Positions 34,434 through 44,090 of a stretch of 64,000 nucleotides of DNA are shown piece by piece; the stretch's first letter is position 1, and each line of letters begins with the position of its first letter. This DNA comes from an uncultured Pseudomonadota bacterium (GTDB lineage Bacteria; Myxococcota_A; Bradymonadia; Bradymonadales; Bradymonadaceae): contig CAJXPB010000001.1 of assembly GCA_913057905.1 (NCBI GenBank), forward strand, positions 310,001-374,000. Reading direction: 5' to 3'. The notes under the pieces were generated by a model. That model was not told the origin of the DNA. It searched no databases and worked only from the letters and a program-made list of their open reading frames with translations. The position numbers and the translations under genes are program-made.

Positions 34434-37253
34434 TCAGTTCAAGGTCGCCGAGACTTCGCGGTAATCGAAGATCTCGATTTCATCGCCCTCTTTGATGTCG
34501 TCGTAACCGACGAGCGAAATACCGCACTCAAAGCCCTCTCGGACCTCTTTGACGTCGTCGTCAAATCGACGAAGCGAGGCGAGTTCCGTCTCGAACACAA
34601 CCCGGTTTTCGCGCAGAAGCCGGGCGTGGGCATCGCGTTTGACCTCTCCGTCGCGGACGTAGCAACCGGCGATGGTGCCGGCCTGGTGCGACTTGAAGAT
34701 TTCGCGGACCTCGACGCGACCCAGGATGACCTCTTCGGTGATCGGCTCGAGCAGCCCTTCCAGGATGTTTCGCACCTGGTCGATGGCGTCGTAGATGACC
34801 GAGTGGGTCAGCACCTGAACGCCGTGCTCTTCGGCGATCTCCTGAGCCCGACGGTCGGGTCGGACATTGAATCCGACGATCAACGCCGCCGTATCCGACG
34901 AAGCCGCCAGGTTGACGTCGTTCTCGGTCACGGCTCCGACGCCCGAGTGGATAACCTGGACGCGAACCTCTTCGTTGCCCAGGTCTCCGAAGGCTTCGCG
35001 GAGCGCTTCGACCGATCCCTGAACGTCACCCTTGATGATGACCTTCAGGTCTTTGATTTCGCCTTCCTGAATCATCGCCGACAGGTCTTCGATGCTCCCG
35101 GCGGCGACGTCCTTGGCGCGGCTGGCCATATCTTCTTTGCGCCGCTGCTGCTCGACGTTCTCGGTGATCGCCTGAGCATCGGATTCCTCATCGACCACGA
35201 AGAACGGCTCCCCCGCTTCGGGGACGCCGCTGAGACCGGTGATCTCGACGGGCTGGCTGGGCCCGGCCGAGTCGACCTCTTGGGCGCGGTCGTCATGCAT
35301 GGTTCGTGCGCGGCCGTAATTCTGACCACTTACGACGATATCGCCCTGCTTGAGCGTACCGCGTTGAATCAGAACCGTCGCGACCGGGCCGCGACCGGTA
35401 TCGAGCTCGGCCTCGATGACGATCCCCTGAGCGTTTCGATTCGGGTTGGCGCGCAGATCCTCCAGCTCGGCCTGCAGCGATACCGACTCGAGCAGCCCTT
35501 CGATGTTGGTCTGCTGCAGCGCACTGACTTCGACGTACAGCGTCGTGCCACCCCATTCCTCGGGCACGAGCTCGTATTCGGTCAGCGCCTGCTTGACGCG
35601 GTCCGGATTCGCCGTCGGTTTGTCGATCTTGTTGATAGCGACGACGATGGGAACCCCGGCGTCCTGGGCGTGGTTGATGGCCTCGACGGTCTGGGGCATG
35701 ACCCCGTCGTCGGCAGCCACCACAAGGACGACGATATCGGTCGCCTTGGCACCGCGAGCACGCAGGGCCGTGAAGGCCTCGTGGCCCGGTGTATCCAGGA
35801 AGGTTACCGCACCATCGTCGGTGCTGACCTGATACGCACCAATGTGCTGGGTAATGCCCCCGGCCTCTTCGGTGGTGACGTCGCTCTTGCGGACGGCATC
35901 CAACAGGGACGTTTTTCCGTGGTCGACGTGACCCATCACCGTGATCACCGGCGCCCTGGGCTCCAACGTCTCTTCGGCGTCCTCTTCGGTGTCGTAGAAG
36001 TTCGAGATGTCGAAGGCGACGTTTTCGATGGTGTAGCCGTATTCATCGGCCACCAGCGACGCCGTCTCGTAATCGAGGGTCGTATTGACGTTGGCGTTCA
36101 TCCCCGATTCCATCAGCTTCATGGCCACGTCACCGGCCTTCACGCCCATCTCCTGGGCCAGGTCCCCGACGCTGATGACATCCTCGATCCGGATGTTCCG
36201 CTTGTGCTCGGCAGCCTCGGTGATCTCGGGCTGCTTGTTGCTGTTTTTGTTCTTCTGCCGGCGCCGGTTCCTGTTTTTGGACTTTCCGTCATACAGGTCT
36301 TTGCCTTCGACGACCTGACGGTGAGGACTGACGCGACTGTTGCCCCGGCCGCCCTCTTTCTTGTTCTTCTTGGAGCTGTCCTTCGACTTGTCCTTCTTCT
36401 TCTTGCCCTTCTTCTTGCCGGGCTCGAAGGTCTTTCCTTCGGCTTTGAGCCGGTCCTGCACGACGTTTTCGTCGATCGTGCCCAGGACCTGGGCGCCGTC
36501 TTCGGGCTCCTCTTTTTTGGGACGAGACCCGGTGTCCTTCGACGGGCGCTTCGGTTCGCCGCCGTCCTCGGGCGTGCCCCCTTCATCGTCGGCAGCCGGC
36601 TGGTCGGCAGGCTGCTCGTCTTCCGGGGCCTTGGGAGGCTCGTCGGACGATTCCTCGTCGACGTCTTCGGGCTCTTCAGAGGTCTCTTCCTCGCCGTCTT
36701 CGGCCTCTTGAGTCTCCTCGGCCTCTTGATCTTCAGGCTCGTCTGACTCTTCTTCTTCGGCCTCGACCGGTTCCTCGTCTTCGGGCTCGGCAGCGGGCTC
36801 TTCGCCTTCGCCGGCTTCGTCGGACGCGGGTTCCTCGTCTTCAGGCTCTTCCGACGCCGGTTCGGCGGCCTCTTCAGCCTCGTCTTCCTCGTCGGACTTT
36901 CGACGCACCGCCGCCCCCTCCGGCGCCGCGGCTGCGGCCTCCTGATCTTGCTCGTCACCGTCGACATCGGCTTCCTCGTCGGCGTCGGCCGACTCGGTCT
37001 TCCGGCGAATCACCGTCGGCCCGATCCCCTCCTCATCTTCGGCGGAGGCCTCCGCCTCGTCGGAATCGGTGGCAGTCGCCTCCGCCGACTCGAGGGCCTG
37101 TTTCAACTCCTTGACTTCCGCCTCGCTGAGGCGGCTCATGAAGTTATTGACGGTGAACCCCAAATCCAGGTCGTTGATCGTGTCGACCAGTTCCTGGCGG
37201 TTTAAGCCGAGTTCGTCGGCGAGTTCGTGAACGCGTTGACCTTCAATTTGCAT
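34434..37253 (-). CDS. infB: Translation initiation factor IF-2
   Basis: IF-2 is the GTPase that brings initiator tRNA to the ribosome. The 939-residue protein begins with an IF2_N helical domain (about 1-55), then an unusually long low-complexity region rich in Glu, Asp, Ala and Pro (about 55-270), a Lys-rich stretch, and a second IF2_N domain (about 350-400). The G domain has GHVDHGKT (441-448), DTPGHEAF and NKID, and domains II-IV follow. GGAGAG precedes the ATG. It follows the ylxR-type gene and precedes rbfA. The strongly acidic N-terminal region fits adaptation to salt but is also a variable region in all IF-2 proteins. Confidence 0.97.
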   Translation of the reverse strand: MQIEGQRVHELADELGLNRQELVDTINDLDLGFTVNNFMSRLSEAEVKELKQALESAEATATDSDEAEASAEDEEGIGPTVIRRKTESADADEEADVDGDEQDQEAAAAAPEGAAVRRKSDEEDEAEEAAEPASEEPEDEEPASDEAGEGEEPAAEPEDEEPVEAEEEESDEPEDQEAEETQEAEDGEEETSEEPEDVDEESSDEPPKAPEDEQPADQPAADDEGGTPEDGGEPKRPSKDTGSRPKKEEPEDGAQVLGTIDENVVQDRLKAEGKTFEPGKKKGKKKKDKSKDSSKKNKKEGGRGNSRVSPHRQVVEGKDLYDGKSKNRNRRRQKNKNSNKQPEITEAAEHKRNIRIEDVISVGDLAQEMGVKAGDVAMKLMESGMNANVNTTLDYETASLVADEYGYTIENVAFDISNFYDTEEDAEETLEPRAPVITVMGHVDHGKTSLLDAVRKSDVTTEEAGGITQHIGAYQVSTDDGAVTFLDTPGHEAFTALRARGAKATDIVVLVVAADDGVMPQTVEAINHAQDAGVPIVVAINKIDKPTANPDRVKQALTEYELVPEEWGGTTLYVEVSALQQTNIEGLLESVSLQAELEDLRANPNRNAQGIVIEAELDTGRGPVATVLIQRGTLKQGDIVVSGQNYGRARTMHDDRAQEVDSAGPSQPVEITGLSGVPEAGEPFFVVDEESDAQAITENVEQQRRKEDMASRAKDVAAGSIEDLSAMIQEGEIKDLKVIIKGDVQGSVEALREAFGDLGNEEVRVQVIHSGVGAVTENDVNLAASSDTAALIVGFNVRPDRRAQEIAEEHGVQVLTHSVIYDAIDQVRNILEGLLEPITEEVILGRVEVREIFKSHQAGTIAGCYVRDGEVKRDAHARLLRENRVVFETELASLRRFDDDVKEVREGFECGISLVGYDDIKEGDEIEIFDYREVSATLN

Positions 37254-37400
37254 CTGCTCTCCGGGTCTCCGTCAGACTCGTCGGAAAATCCGTGATTGTG
37301 TTCGAAATGGGCACGGCTCGCTCGGGTCTTCCAAGCGGGCGAAGTGCCTCAAGTTGTACTCAATAATTGGTTGCTACTCGGCGGGCTGGAACCTCTCGGG

Positions 37401-38015
37401 TCAGTCGCCCGGCTCATATTCGATGCAGGCTAGCTTCTCAAGGTCCCGTCCAACCTGTTCGGCTCGTTGTTCGGGCTTGAGGCCAATGGCCACAACCCGG
37501 TCGCGACCGCACAGGCGGCCGAATTCCCGGGCTTCAAATCGTTCAAAGACGGGAACGTCGAGCCCGCGACATCGTTCCAGAAACTTCTCGGCCCGGCGAC
37601 TGTCGGCATCGTCGGCCACAATAATGCATTCGATCTGCCCTTCGTCGATCGCCTTCAATGTGGGCTCGATTCCAACGAACAGGTTGCCCAGCCGTCGAAC
37701 TTCGCCCAGACCATCGCGGACGCGCCGCTGAAGGCCCTGGCGGACCGTCTCGACCAGCTCATCGGCCTCTGGAGGGTCGATCGACTCGCCGAGTTGCCTG
37801 GCGAACCCGGCCCATGTCGCCGCCGAAATGCAACTGGACAGCGGATGGACGAGGACCTCTCGGCCCGGCGCGCCCCCTCGCATATCGTATGTCAATCCGA
37901 CCCGTTCATCGTAGACAAACCGCTCCAGATCCCGGCGTGCCACCTCCTGGTGGCATCCGGCGCAGCGGCCCGTCCCGGGCTCAGATTGTGTGTTCGATGC
38001 GAGTTGTCGACTCAT
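37401..38015 (-). CDS. ylxR: YlxR (DUF448) plus L7Ae-like fusion protein
   Basis: The first 95 residues are the YlxR/DUF448 RNA-binding domain with RCAGC (Cys18, Cys21) near the start and a GREVLVHP segment in place of the usual GRGAYV-type motif. The last 100 residues resemble the L7Ae/YlxQ family: GQIECIIVADDADSR followed by VPVF and an AIGL strand. In Firmicutes ylxR and ylxQ are separate neighbours between nusA and infB; here they appear joined in one protein of 204 residues in that same position. The proteins bind RNA or nucleoid components, but their precise role is not settled. Confidence 0.85.
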   Translation of the reverse strand: MSRQLASNTQSEPGTGRCAGCHQEVARRDLERFVYDERVGLTYDMRGGAPGREVLVHPLSSCISAATWAGFARQLGESIDPPEADELVETVRQGLQRRVRDGLGEVRRLGNLFVGIEPTLKAIDEGQIECIIVADDADSRRAEKFLERCRGLDVPVFERFEAREFGRLCGRDRVVAIGLKPEQRAEQVGRDLEKLACIEYEPGD

Positions 38016-38054
38016 ACGCCCCAGGGGGACTCTATAGGGTAATCAGCGTGCGAT

Positions 38055-40016
38055 TCAATCAACCGTCGTGGCGACCGATTCGTCGTCCTCTTCGTCGTCT
38101 TCTTCGTCTTCGGTTGCCTCGTCGGCCTCCGTCGACGCTTCTTCCGCATCCGCCGATTTCTCGGTGTCTTCGGAATCTTCGGCGTCTTCATCGTCGGCCG
38201 CTTCGGCATCTGCATCCGCCGCTTCTTCAACGGCATCATCTTCGTCGGCCGGTTCTTCATCTTCGTCGGTATCGTCTTCGTCTGTATCTTCTTCGCCGGC
38301 GGGTTCGTCGTCGGCCGTGTCTTCATCCTCCGACGTCTCGTCGGCTGACTCCTCGGCCGTCTCCTGTTCCCCTTCTTCGGCCGCCTCTTCGTCCTCCTTT
38401 TCGGCCTCTTTCTCCTTGGCCTCCAGGCTCTTGTAGAAGGCCTTGCGTCGCATATCCATCTCGGCGTCGCTGAGACCCTCTTCCTGTTCGAGATACTCCT
38501 GAGCGGCGTACCAGATTTGCTTGACCTTCTTTTCGTGGAGATCGGTCTTTTCGGCCATCTCCTCGAGATCTTCGGCGAAGGCGATGTGGTCGATGGTGGT
38601 ATAGCCGGCGTTGTAGAAGGTCTCGGAGACAGCTTCGCCGACACCCCGAATGGCCTCGAGCTTCTTCATCTCCTTCTGCTCGGGGGTCATCGCCTCCGGA
38701 GAGTTCGGATCCGGGCGATCCAGGATCTCCTGGGCCGCCTCGATGATGAGACCGGCGGTTTCTTCGTCGATCCCGGGGATCTGAGCGAGCTCTTCGATGT
38801 CGGCTTCGGTGATGTGTTCGAGCTTGTTGTACCCGAGCCGAAAGAGGGTATCGATCATATCCTCGTCGATGCCCTCGAACTCCACCAGATTCTCGCGCGC
38901 CTCTTCCATCATATTCTCGAGGCGCGTCTCGCTGATGATATCGAGATTCCATCCGGTCAACTGGGCCGCCAACCGGACGTTCTGGCCGCCACGTCCGATG
39001 GCCAGGCTGAGCTGGTCGTCGGGGACGATCAGTTCCATCGTCATGTTGGTCTCGTCGATCAGGACCTTCGAGACCTCCGCGGGGCTGATGGCGTTGCATA
39101 CAAACCGTGCGGGGTCCTCCACGTACGGGACGATGTCGATCTTTTCGCCGCGCAGCTCCTGGACGACCGATTGGACGCGCGAGCCGCGCATTCCGACGCA
39201 CGCGCCGACCGGGTCGACGTCGGAGTCGGAGCTGTAGACGGCCACCTTGCTTCGGACGCCCGGCTCCCGCGAGACGGCGACGATGCGGACGATCCCTTCG
39301 TAGACCTCGGGGACCTCTTGTTCGAACAGTTTGATCAGCACCTGAGGATCCGCCCGCGTCAACACGACCTGCGGGTCGCGACTCGAGCGTTTGACCTCCT
39401 GGATCATCGCCTGCAGCCGATCGCCGGGCCGGTAGTTCTCGCGAGGCGTCTGCTCGCCCTTCGGCAAAATCGCGTCGGCGCGACCGAGGTCGATGATGAT
39501 GTTGCCCTTTTCATAACGACGGACGATCCCGGTGACCATCTCGCCGTCGCGGTCCTTATACTCGTCGTAGATGTTGTCGCGCTCGGCCTCGCGGACCTGC
39601 TGGATGATGACCTGCTTGGCCTTCTGGGCAGCGATCCGACCAAAGGTCGAATTGTAGGAATCCAGGTTCAGAATGTCGCCGAACCGTTCATCCTGCAGCT
39701 TCGCCTTGTTCTTGTCTTCTTCCTTGTAGAAGATCTGGAAGAGCAATTCGTCGCCGGGTTCGGCGTCGAACCCCGCCTCTCGCACCGCCTCGACCGAGGC
39801 TTCGCGATAGGGGTTTTCGACCTCGTCGTTGACGGTGACAATCTGGAACAACTCGATCTCGCCGGAGTCCTCATCGAACTTGGCTTCGATCTCGCGCTGT
39901 TCCCCGTAGGTCTTCTTGGCGGCCGTCAAAATCGCTGCTTCCAGCGTTTTGACGAGGGTCTCGCGCGCAATTCCCTTATCCCTCGATACCTGATCAATGA
40001 CATTGTCGAGCTCCAT
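38055..40016 (-). CDS. nusA: Transcription termination/antitermination factor NusA
   Basis: NusA binds RNA polymerase and nascent RNA. The 653-residue protein has the N-terminal polymerase-binding domain (about 1-125), an S1 domain (about 135-200), and KH1 and KH2 domains (about 230-345, with [12 protein letters not shown] and [12 protein letters not shown]). Helix-hairpin-helix repeats follow (about 360-520). It ends in an acidic tail of about 115 residues made almost only of Glu, Asp, Ala, Ser and Thr. The tail is longer than in most NusA proteins and partly parallels the acidic region of IF-2 encoded next door. It lies between rimP and ylxR as in most bacteria. Confidence 0.97.
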   Translation of the reverse strand: MELDNVIDQVSRDKGIARETLVKTLEAAILTAAKKTYGEQREIEAKFDEDSGEIELFQIVTVNDEVENPYREASVEAVREAGFDAEPGDELLFQIFYKEEDKNKAKLQDERFGDILNLDSYNSTFGRIAAQKAKQVIIQQVREAERDNIYDEYKDRDGEMVTGIVRRYEKGNIIIDLGRADAILPKGEQTPRENYRPGDRLQAMIQEVKRSSRDPQVVLTRADPQVLIKLFEQEVPEVYEGIVRIVAVSREPGVRSKVAVYSSDSDVDPVGACVGMRGSRVQSVVQELRGEKIDIVPYVEDPARFVCNAISPAEVSKVLIDETNMTMELIVPDDQLSLAIGRGGQNVRLAAQLTGWNLDIISETRLENMMEEARENLVEFEGIDEDMIDTLFRLGYNKLEHITEADIEELAQIPGIDEETAGLIIEAAQEILDRPDPNSPEAMTPEQKEMKKLEAIRGVGEAVSETFYNAGYTTIDHIAFAEDLEEMAEKTDLHEKKVKQIWYAAQEYLEQEEGLSDAEMDMRRKAFYKSLEAKEKEAEKEDEEAAEEGEQETAEESADETSEDEDTADDEPAGEEDTDEDDTDEDEEPADEDDAVEEAADADAEAADDEDAEDSEDTEKSADAEEASTEADEATEDEEDDEEDDESVATTVD

Positions 40017-40089
40017 CTCTCCTCACTCCTCGCGCTGAGGCTCTTTTCAGATCCAGCCGCTGGCGAGCCCGTCGGACGTCGCCATGGCG

Positions 40090-40116
40090 GCTGGCTTAAA
40101 AGCTGCTGGCTTAAAA
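40090..40116. repeat. Two 12-base direct repeats at the rimP-nusA junction
   Basis: The sequence GCTGGCTTAAAA occurs at 40090-40101 and again at 40105-40116, three bases apart. The second copy contains the rimP stop codon (TAA on the minus strand) and the first lies just after it. It looks like a small duplication in the 94-base gap between rimP and nusA. Confidence 0.7.
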
Positions 40117-40659
40117 ATCGTATTTGAGTCGTGCTTTGGCGACGTCGTCCCAGCCGATCGTGGCTGACTCGCCGTCCCCGATGTCCAGTTCAAGTGTATT
40201 GTCTTCAAAACCCGTCAGGGTGGCGACGACTTTGTTCTTGCCGTCGATCTGGACCCGCGTGACCAGTTCGACCTGCTCGCCGACCGCCCGGGCGACATGC
40301 TCGGGGCGTTTCAGGGGCCGCTCCAGGCCCGGCGACGAGACTTCGAGTACGTAATCCTCGGGGACACGGTCGTCGGCGTCGAGATACGCCTCCATGTAGC
40401 GGCTGATCTCGGCGCATTCGTCGACGTTGACGCCCTCACCTTCGGCGACCTCTCCGGGACGCTCCACGTACACGCGGATGATCCATCGTCCACGGACGGC
40501 CGGCTCCACGTCGAACAGCCGTAGTCCGTTTGCATCGGCCGCCTCGCGTCCCCAGTCGGTGATATCCTCCCGGAGTTCGGGCGTCATCGTCCTGGACGAC
40601 TCTTTTGCGCCCTCCCCGTCCTCTCGTTTTTCTCGACGCCTGCGTCTCTTTCGACTCAC
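40111..40659 (-). CDS. rimP: Ribosome maturation factor RimP
   Basis: RimP assists assembly of the 30S subunit. The protein shows the family core VNVDECAEISRYMEAYLD, the LEVSSPGLERPLK motif and a C-terminal SH3-like domain ending in KARLKYDF. I start it at the GTG at 40659, which has AAGGGAG five bases upstream. This gives 182 residues with an Arg/Lys-rich N-terminal extension of about 24 residues before the usual start (ATG at 40587). The reading frame upstream of the GTG is not protein-like. It is the first gene of the nusA operon. Confidence 0.93.
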   Translation of the reverse strand: MSRKRRRRREKREDGEGAKESSRTMTPELREDITDWGREAADANGLRLFDVEPAVRGRWIIRVYVERPGEVAEGEGVNVDECAEISRYMEAYLDADDRVPEDYVLEVSSPGLERPLKRPEHVARAVGEQVELVTRVQIDGKNKVVATLTGFEDNTLELDIGDGESATIGWDDVAKARLKYDF

Positions 40660-40838
40660 GGCGCTCCCTTTTTGAACATATACATCTGCGCTCAGGCCTC
40701 CCTTCGGCCCTCCGGCCGTCGAGAACCCCGGGCGCAGACAGCATCGTCGCGGCGGGTCATGCAACCGAAACGGCTTCCATCGCCGTCTCATTCCAACCGC
40801 CTGATGTCGCTGTCGACCAGTTTGCGAAGCGGATCCAT

Positions 40839-40865
40839 TAAAAAAAGCGGGCACAAACCCGCTTT
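40839..40865 (-). terminator. Intrinsic terminator
   Basis: An 8-bp stem (40844-40851 with 40858-40865, loop CACAAA) is followed on the minus strand by a run of seven T residues (40840-40846, partly within the stem). It ends the hairpin-rich transcript that starts near 40976 and lies 180 bases upstream of rimP. Its upstream arm overlaps the adjacent hairpin by three bases, so the two structures are partly mutually exclusive. Confidence 0.75.
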
Positions 40866-40976
40866 CGCACGCTGCGAAAACTGTGACCGCACCACCGCGG
40901 GGTGGTGCCGCCCGGCGGGCCGCCCTTCCGGGGTTCCGTTGCACGGACATCCCCGGAGTGACTTGGCGACTCGCTG
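40839..40976 (-). ncRNA. Candidate structured small RNA or attenuated leader of rimP operon
   Basis: On the minus strand a predicted promoter (41006-41011 and 40983-40988), a run of stable hairpins and a terminator mark a transcript of about 138 nt. The hairpins in order of transcription are: CCGGGG/CCCCGG around an inner TCCGT/ACGGA stem (40928-40956); a GC-rich segment; a perfect 8-bp GCACCACC/GGTGGTGC stem with a 4-base loop (40889-40908); a perfect 7-bp TTTCGCA/TGCGAAA stem (40863-40879); and the terminator. I find no conserved SRP, 6S, tmRNA or tRNA signature. It may be a free small RNA or a leader whose terminator controls the rimP-nusA operon. Confidence 0.5.
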
Positions 40977-40982
40977 GATTAC

Positions 40983-41011
40983 CCTTAACTACAGGGTCGG
41001 CGCGATGTCAA
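40983..41011 (-). promoter_or_regulatory. Predicted promoter of small RNA / rimP operon leader
   Basis: On the minus strand TTGACA (41006-41011) is followed after exactly 17 bases by TTAAGG (40983-40988). The -35 is perfect. The -10 is far from TATAAT but identical, with identical spacing, to that before the elb operon. The predicted start is near 40976. Confidence 0.55.
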
Positions 41012-41070
41012 GGCCGGAGCCGTGCTTCGGGGCGCCGCCAAAAAGTCTCATATCGACCCGGGAATCACGT

Positions 41071-41907
41071 ATGATCGTCTCTCTGTGCCAACTCTGCTCG
41101 ACGCGAGATGTCGACGACAATCTGGACACCTGCCGGCGCCTGGCCGAGAGGAGCCACGAGCGGGGGGCTGACTGGATTCTTTTCCCGGAGAATGCCCCGT
41201 TTCTGGGCAGCGACGCCGACAAGCTGCCAGTCGCCGAGCCGCTCGATGGTTCGATCGTCGACGCGTACCGTTCGATGGCGAGGGACTTCGATGCCCGGGT
41301 GACCCTGGGGAGCTTTCCCGAGACGAGCCCCGACGACGATCGGACCTTCAACACCCAGGTTCAGATCGCTGCCGACGGCTCGATCGAGGCGGTATACCGC
41401 AAGATCTTTCTGTTCGATGTCAGCGTCGAGGGGGGGCGCGAATACCGAGAATCGGCTCACGTGCGGCCCGGCGACGAGATCGTGACCACCTCCTTCGAGG
41501 CCGACGGCTCCTCGCCGACGATCGGCCTGACCATCTGCTACGACCTCCGGTTTCCCTCGCTGTACAGACGGTACGCCGTCGACCACGGCGCCGAGATCGT
41601 GACGGTCCCCTCCGCCTTCACCCTGCAGACCGGGCGCGACCACTGGCACCCTTTGCTGCGTGCACGCGCTATTGAAAATCAGTGCTGGATGCTGGCCCCC
41701 AATCAGTGGGGCCACCATCACGGTGACCGCTGGTCGTATGGCCACTCGTCTATCTATGATCCATGGGGACAGCGCGTCGCGTGCGCCTCCGATGGCCCCG
41801 GAATCGTCACCGCCGACATCGACATCGGGGCCGTCGAGCGGGTCCGCCGCGACATGCCCTGTCTGGAACACGCCCGCCGAGCCGACCTCCCCGAAGGATC
41901 GGGATGA
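41071..41907 (+). CDS. Carbon-nitrogen hydrolase (Nit/omega-amidase type)
   Basis: A nitrilase-superfamily amidase of 278 residues. The catalytic triad is visible: Glu in FPENAP, Lys in YRKIFLFD and Cys in TICYDLRFP. The motifs and length match the Nit1/Nit2 branch, whose members hydrolyse deaminated glutathione or alpha-ketoglutaramate; exact substrate is uncertain. I use the ATG at 41071; the upstream in-frame sequence overlaps the small RNA region and is not protein-like. It lies 69 bases before the ccsA-like gene and probably opens the heme operon, though no direct role in heme synthesis is known. Confidence 0.88.
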   Translation: MIVSLCQLCSTRDVDDNLDTCRRLAERSHERGADWILFPENAPFLGSDADKLPVAEPLDGSIVDAYRSMARDFDARVTLGSFPETSPDDDRTFNTQVQIAADGSIEAVYRKIFLFDVSVEGGREYRESAHVRPGDEIVTTSFEADGSSPTIGLTICYDLRFPSLYRRYAVDHGAEIVTVPSAFTLQTGRDHWHPLLRARAIENQCWMLAPNQWGHHHGDRWSYGHSSIYDPWGQRVACASDGPGIVTADIDIGAVERVRRDMPCLEHARRADLPEGSG

Positions 41908-41976
41908 ATCCCCTTGGCGGCTGTGTTATCGCCACAGCGTCGCCCGTCCACCTGCACCGGAAGCCGACCGAGCACC

Positions 41977-42804
41977 ATGGCCGACCTTCTCAATCTCGTC
42001 GCGGTCCTCCTGCCGGCCGCCTACGTGGCAATCTTCGGGCTCTATCTGCGCCACTTCCTCAACAGCGATGAGAGCCCGGGGTTTGCCGGCAGCGCCGCAT
42101 TGTTTGGCGTACTCGGCCTCCACTCTCTGTACATGGTGCTGCTGGGGATCGAGACCCAGCACTTCCCGATCGCCACCCAGGCGGAGTTTTTCTCGCTTCT
42201 GGCGCTCAGCGTCGGGGCCTCCTACGCCCTCGCCGAACGCTGGCATCGCGATGCCAACACCGGCGTCTTCTTCGTGGCCATCGTCCTGGCGTTTCAACTT
42301 CTGAGTGCGCTGTATGGCGGTGACCCCGGGGCCATCCCGGAACGGACGCGCAATCCCGTCTACAGCACCCATGTCATCCTGACGGTCTTCGGATTCGCCG
42401 GACTGACCGTCAGCTCCCTGTACGGGCTCATGTACATCATGCTCTCCCAGCAACTGAAATCTCGCCAGCTCGGCCTCATCTTCCGACGACTCCCACCGTT
42501 GAGTGTGCTGGAGAAATTGAGTAAGGCCGCCATGACCTCCGGGGTCGTACTGCTCGGCCTCGGCCTCGCACTCGGTCACTACGTGGCTTTCGCACAGTAC
42601 GGGCAGCTCAATCTGTTGGATCACCCCACGATCCTCGTCGCCGATGTAGCCTGGGTCGGCTACACGGCCGGCCTGATTGTCTCCCGCGCTCGCGGCCTCT
42701 CGGGGACTCAAATGGGCTACTTCGCCCTCTTCGGTTACCTGAGTTTCATGGCCGCCATGGCCGTCGTGCTGACACAATTCGGCGCCTTCCACACGTTTCA
42801 ATGA
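41977..42804 (+). CDS. Cytochrome c assembly (CcsA/HemX) family membrane protein
   Basis: The 275-residue protein has about eight hydrophobic segments and the YSTHVILTVFGFAG segment with a conserved His typical of the HemX/CcsA family. The tryptophan-rich WWD loop of true cytochrome c synthases is not seen, so the HemX branch is more likely. In Bacillus, HemX affects the amount of glutamyl-tRNA reductase, and here too the gene lies directly before hemA, with stop and start overlapping (ATGATG). The start ATG 41977 was chosen over an upstream start because the hydrophobic part begins at once. Confidence 0.85.
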   Translation: MADLLNLVAVLLPAAYVAIFGLYLRHFLNSDESPGFAGSAALFGVLGLHSLYMVLLGIETQHFPIATQAEFFSLLALSVGASYALAERWHRDANTGVFFVAIVLAFQLLSALYGGDPGAIPERTRNPVYSTHVILTVFGFAGLTVSSLYGLMYIMLSQQLKSRQLGLIFRRLPPLSVLEKLSKAAMTSGVVLLGLGLALGHYVAFAQYGQLNLLDHPTILVADVAWVGYTAGLIVSRARGLSGTQMGYFALFGYLSFMAAMAVVLTQFGAFHTFQ

Positions 42805-44090
42805 TGCCCGCCAGCAGTTCGCTGAAACTCCTGACATTCAGCCACAAGAATACGTCGCTCACCGAGAGGGACCGGCTGGCGTACACCTACGATCAGATCG
42901 TCGACTTCATTCCGCGCGCCAACGCCGAACTCGGCGGAGAGCTCGGCATCGTCTCGACGTGCAACCGGACCGAATTCTACCGCTACGGTCCGACGCTAGA
43001 CGACCTGTGGGCCGAATTGGGCCCGCTCGTGGCCGATTTCAAAGACCTGGACCTCGACTCGATCGGCTCGCCGGTCGGCAAGCGCGGCGTCGAGGCGGCC
43101 CGGCATCTGTTTCGCGTGTCGGCGTCGCTCGAATCGATGGCGCTGGGCGAAAACGAAATCCTGGGTCAGGTCAAGGACGCACACAGGTTGATCCTGGAGG
43201 CCGACACCGACTCCTCGACCATCGAGCGTCTGTTTCAATTCGCCGTACGCGCCGGCAAAGACGTGCGGACCGATACGGCGTTGTGCGAGGGGACGGTCTC
43301 GGTCAGTTCCGTGGCCGTCGACCTCGCCCAAAAGATCTTCGGGGACTTCTCCGACCGCACGATTCTACTGCTCGGGGCCGGCGAAACCGCCGAAACCGCC
43401 GCCCAACATTTCAGCGCCGACGGCGCTTCTGATTTCCTGGTCGTCAATCGGAGTCGGGACCGGGGGGCGGCGCTCGCCGACAAGTTCAACGGCCGGTTCG
43501 CCCCGCTCGACGACCTGCAGCAGGCGCTCGCTGAATCCGACATCGCCGTCGTGGCGACCGGCTCTCAGGAGCCGTTGATCACCCGCCAGATGCTCCAGGA
43601 CGTGACCCAGAAGCGGCGCCACGACTCGACGTTTCTTATCGACATCAGCAATCCGCGAAACGTCGAACCGTCGGCAGCCAACCTTCCGAGCGTGTATCTG
43701 TACAATATGGACGACCTTCAGTCGGTGGTGAACGCCAATAAGGAGGCCCGCCGCGAGGAGATCCCGAAGGTCGAGTCGATCATCGACCACTACGTCGAAG
43801 AGTGGGAACACTGGTTGCAGCAGCAACGGGTAACCCCGACGATCTCGACCCTGGCGCGGTACTTCGAGGATGCACGCCAGCGCGAACTCGACCGACACGA
43901 CGGCCTCTCGGAGGACGAACGCTCACGTCTGGAGGCCTTCTCGAAGGGTCTGATCAAGAAGCTTCTCCACGATCCGATCACGAATCTTCGCGAGGCCGTC
44001 GATGAAAACGCCTTGAGCTCCGAGGAGCTCGAATTCGTCTGGTCTCTCTACAACCTCCGCGATTTCGAGGATGGCAACCATGAAGATTAA
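42801..44090 (+). CDS. hemA: Glutamyl-tRNA reductase
   Basis: HemA reduces glutamyl-tRNA to glutamate-1-semialdehyde, the first step of C5-pathway tetrapyrrole synthesis. The catalytic Cys54 lies in STCNRTEFY, the ALGENEILGQVK segment and NADPH-binding LGAGETAETAA are present, and the C-terminal dimerisation helices follow. The 429-residue length is typical. hemL, the next enzyme, ends the same cluster. The start overlaps the previous stop; ATG 42804 is an alternative one codon on. Confidence 0.97.
   Translation: MMPASSSLKLLTFSHKNTSLTERDRLAYTYDQIVDFIPRANAELGGELGIVSTCNRTEFYRYGPTLDDLWAELGPLVADFKDLDLDSIGSPVGKRGVEAARHLFRVSASLESMALGENEILGQVKDAHRLILEADTDSSTIERLFQFAVRAGKDVRTDTALCEGTVSVSSVAVDLAQKIFGDFSDRTILLLGAGETAETAAQHFSADGASDFLVVNRSRDRGAALADKFNGRFAPLDDLQQALAESDIAVVATGSQEPLITRQMLQDVTQKRRHDSTFLIDISNPRNVEPSAANLPSVYLYNMDDLQSVVNANKEARREEIPKVESIIDHYVEEWEHWLQQQRVTPTISTLARYFEDARQRELDRHDGLSEDERSRLEAFSKGLIKKLLHDPITNLREAVDENALSSEELEFVWSLYNLRDFEDGNHED

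Noticed and set aside
34626-36746. Long open frame of 706 codons opposite infB
   Set aside because: It is exactly antisense to IF-2 and arises from high GC and biased codon use. The translated sequence has no domain and no start signal.
38517-40127. 536-codon frame opposite nusA
   Set aside because: It is antisense to a clear nusA gene and Asp/Leu/Val/Gly-rich without any domain.
40660-40950. N-terminal extension of RimP to 40950
   Set aside because: The extra residues are Arg/Pro/Gly-rich and overlap the terminator and hairpins. The GTG at 40659 has a strong ribosome-binding site.
40839-40976. Signal-recognition-particle RNA, tRNA or 6S RNA in the hairpin-rich transcript
   Set aside because: A CCGGAAGG segment is present, but the flanking CAGG and AAGCA of SRP RNA domain IV are missing. 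There is no T-loop GTTC sequence and no large open bubble.
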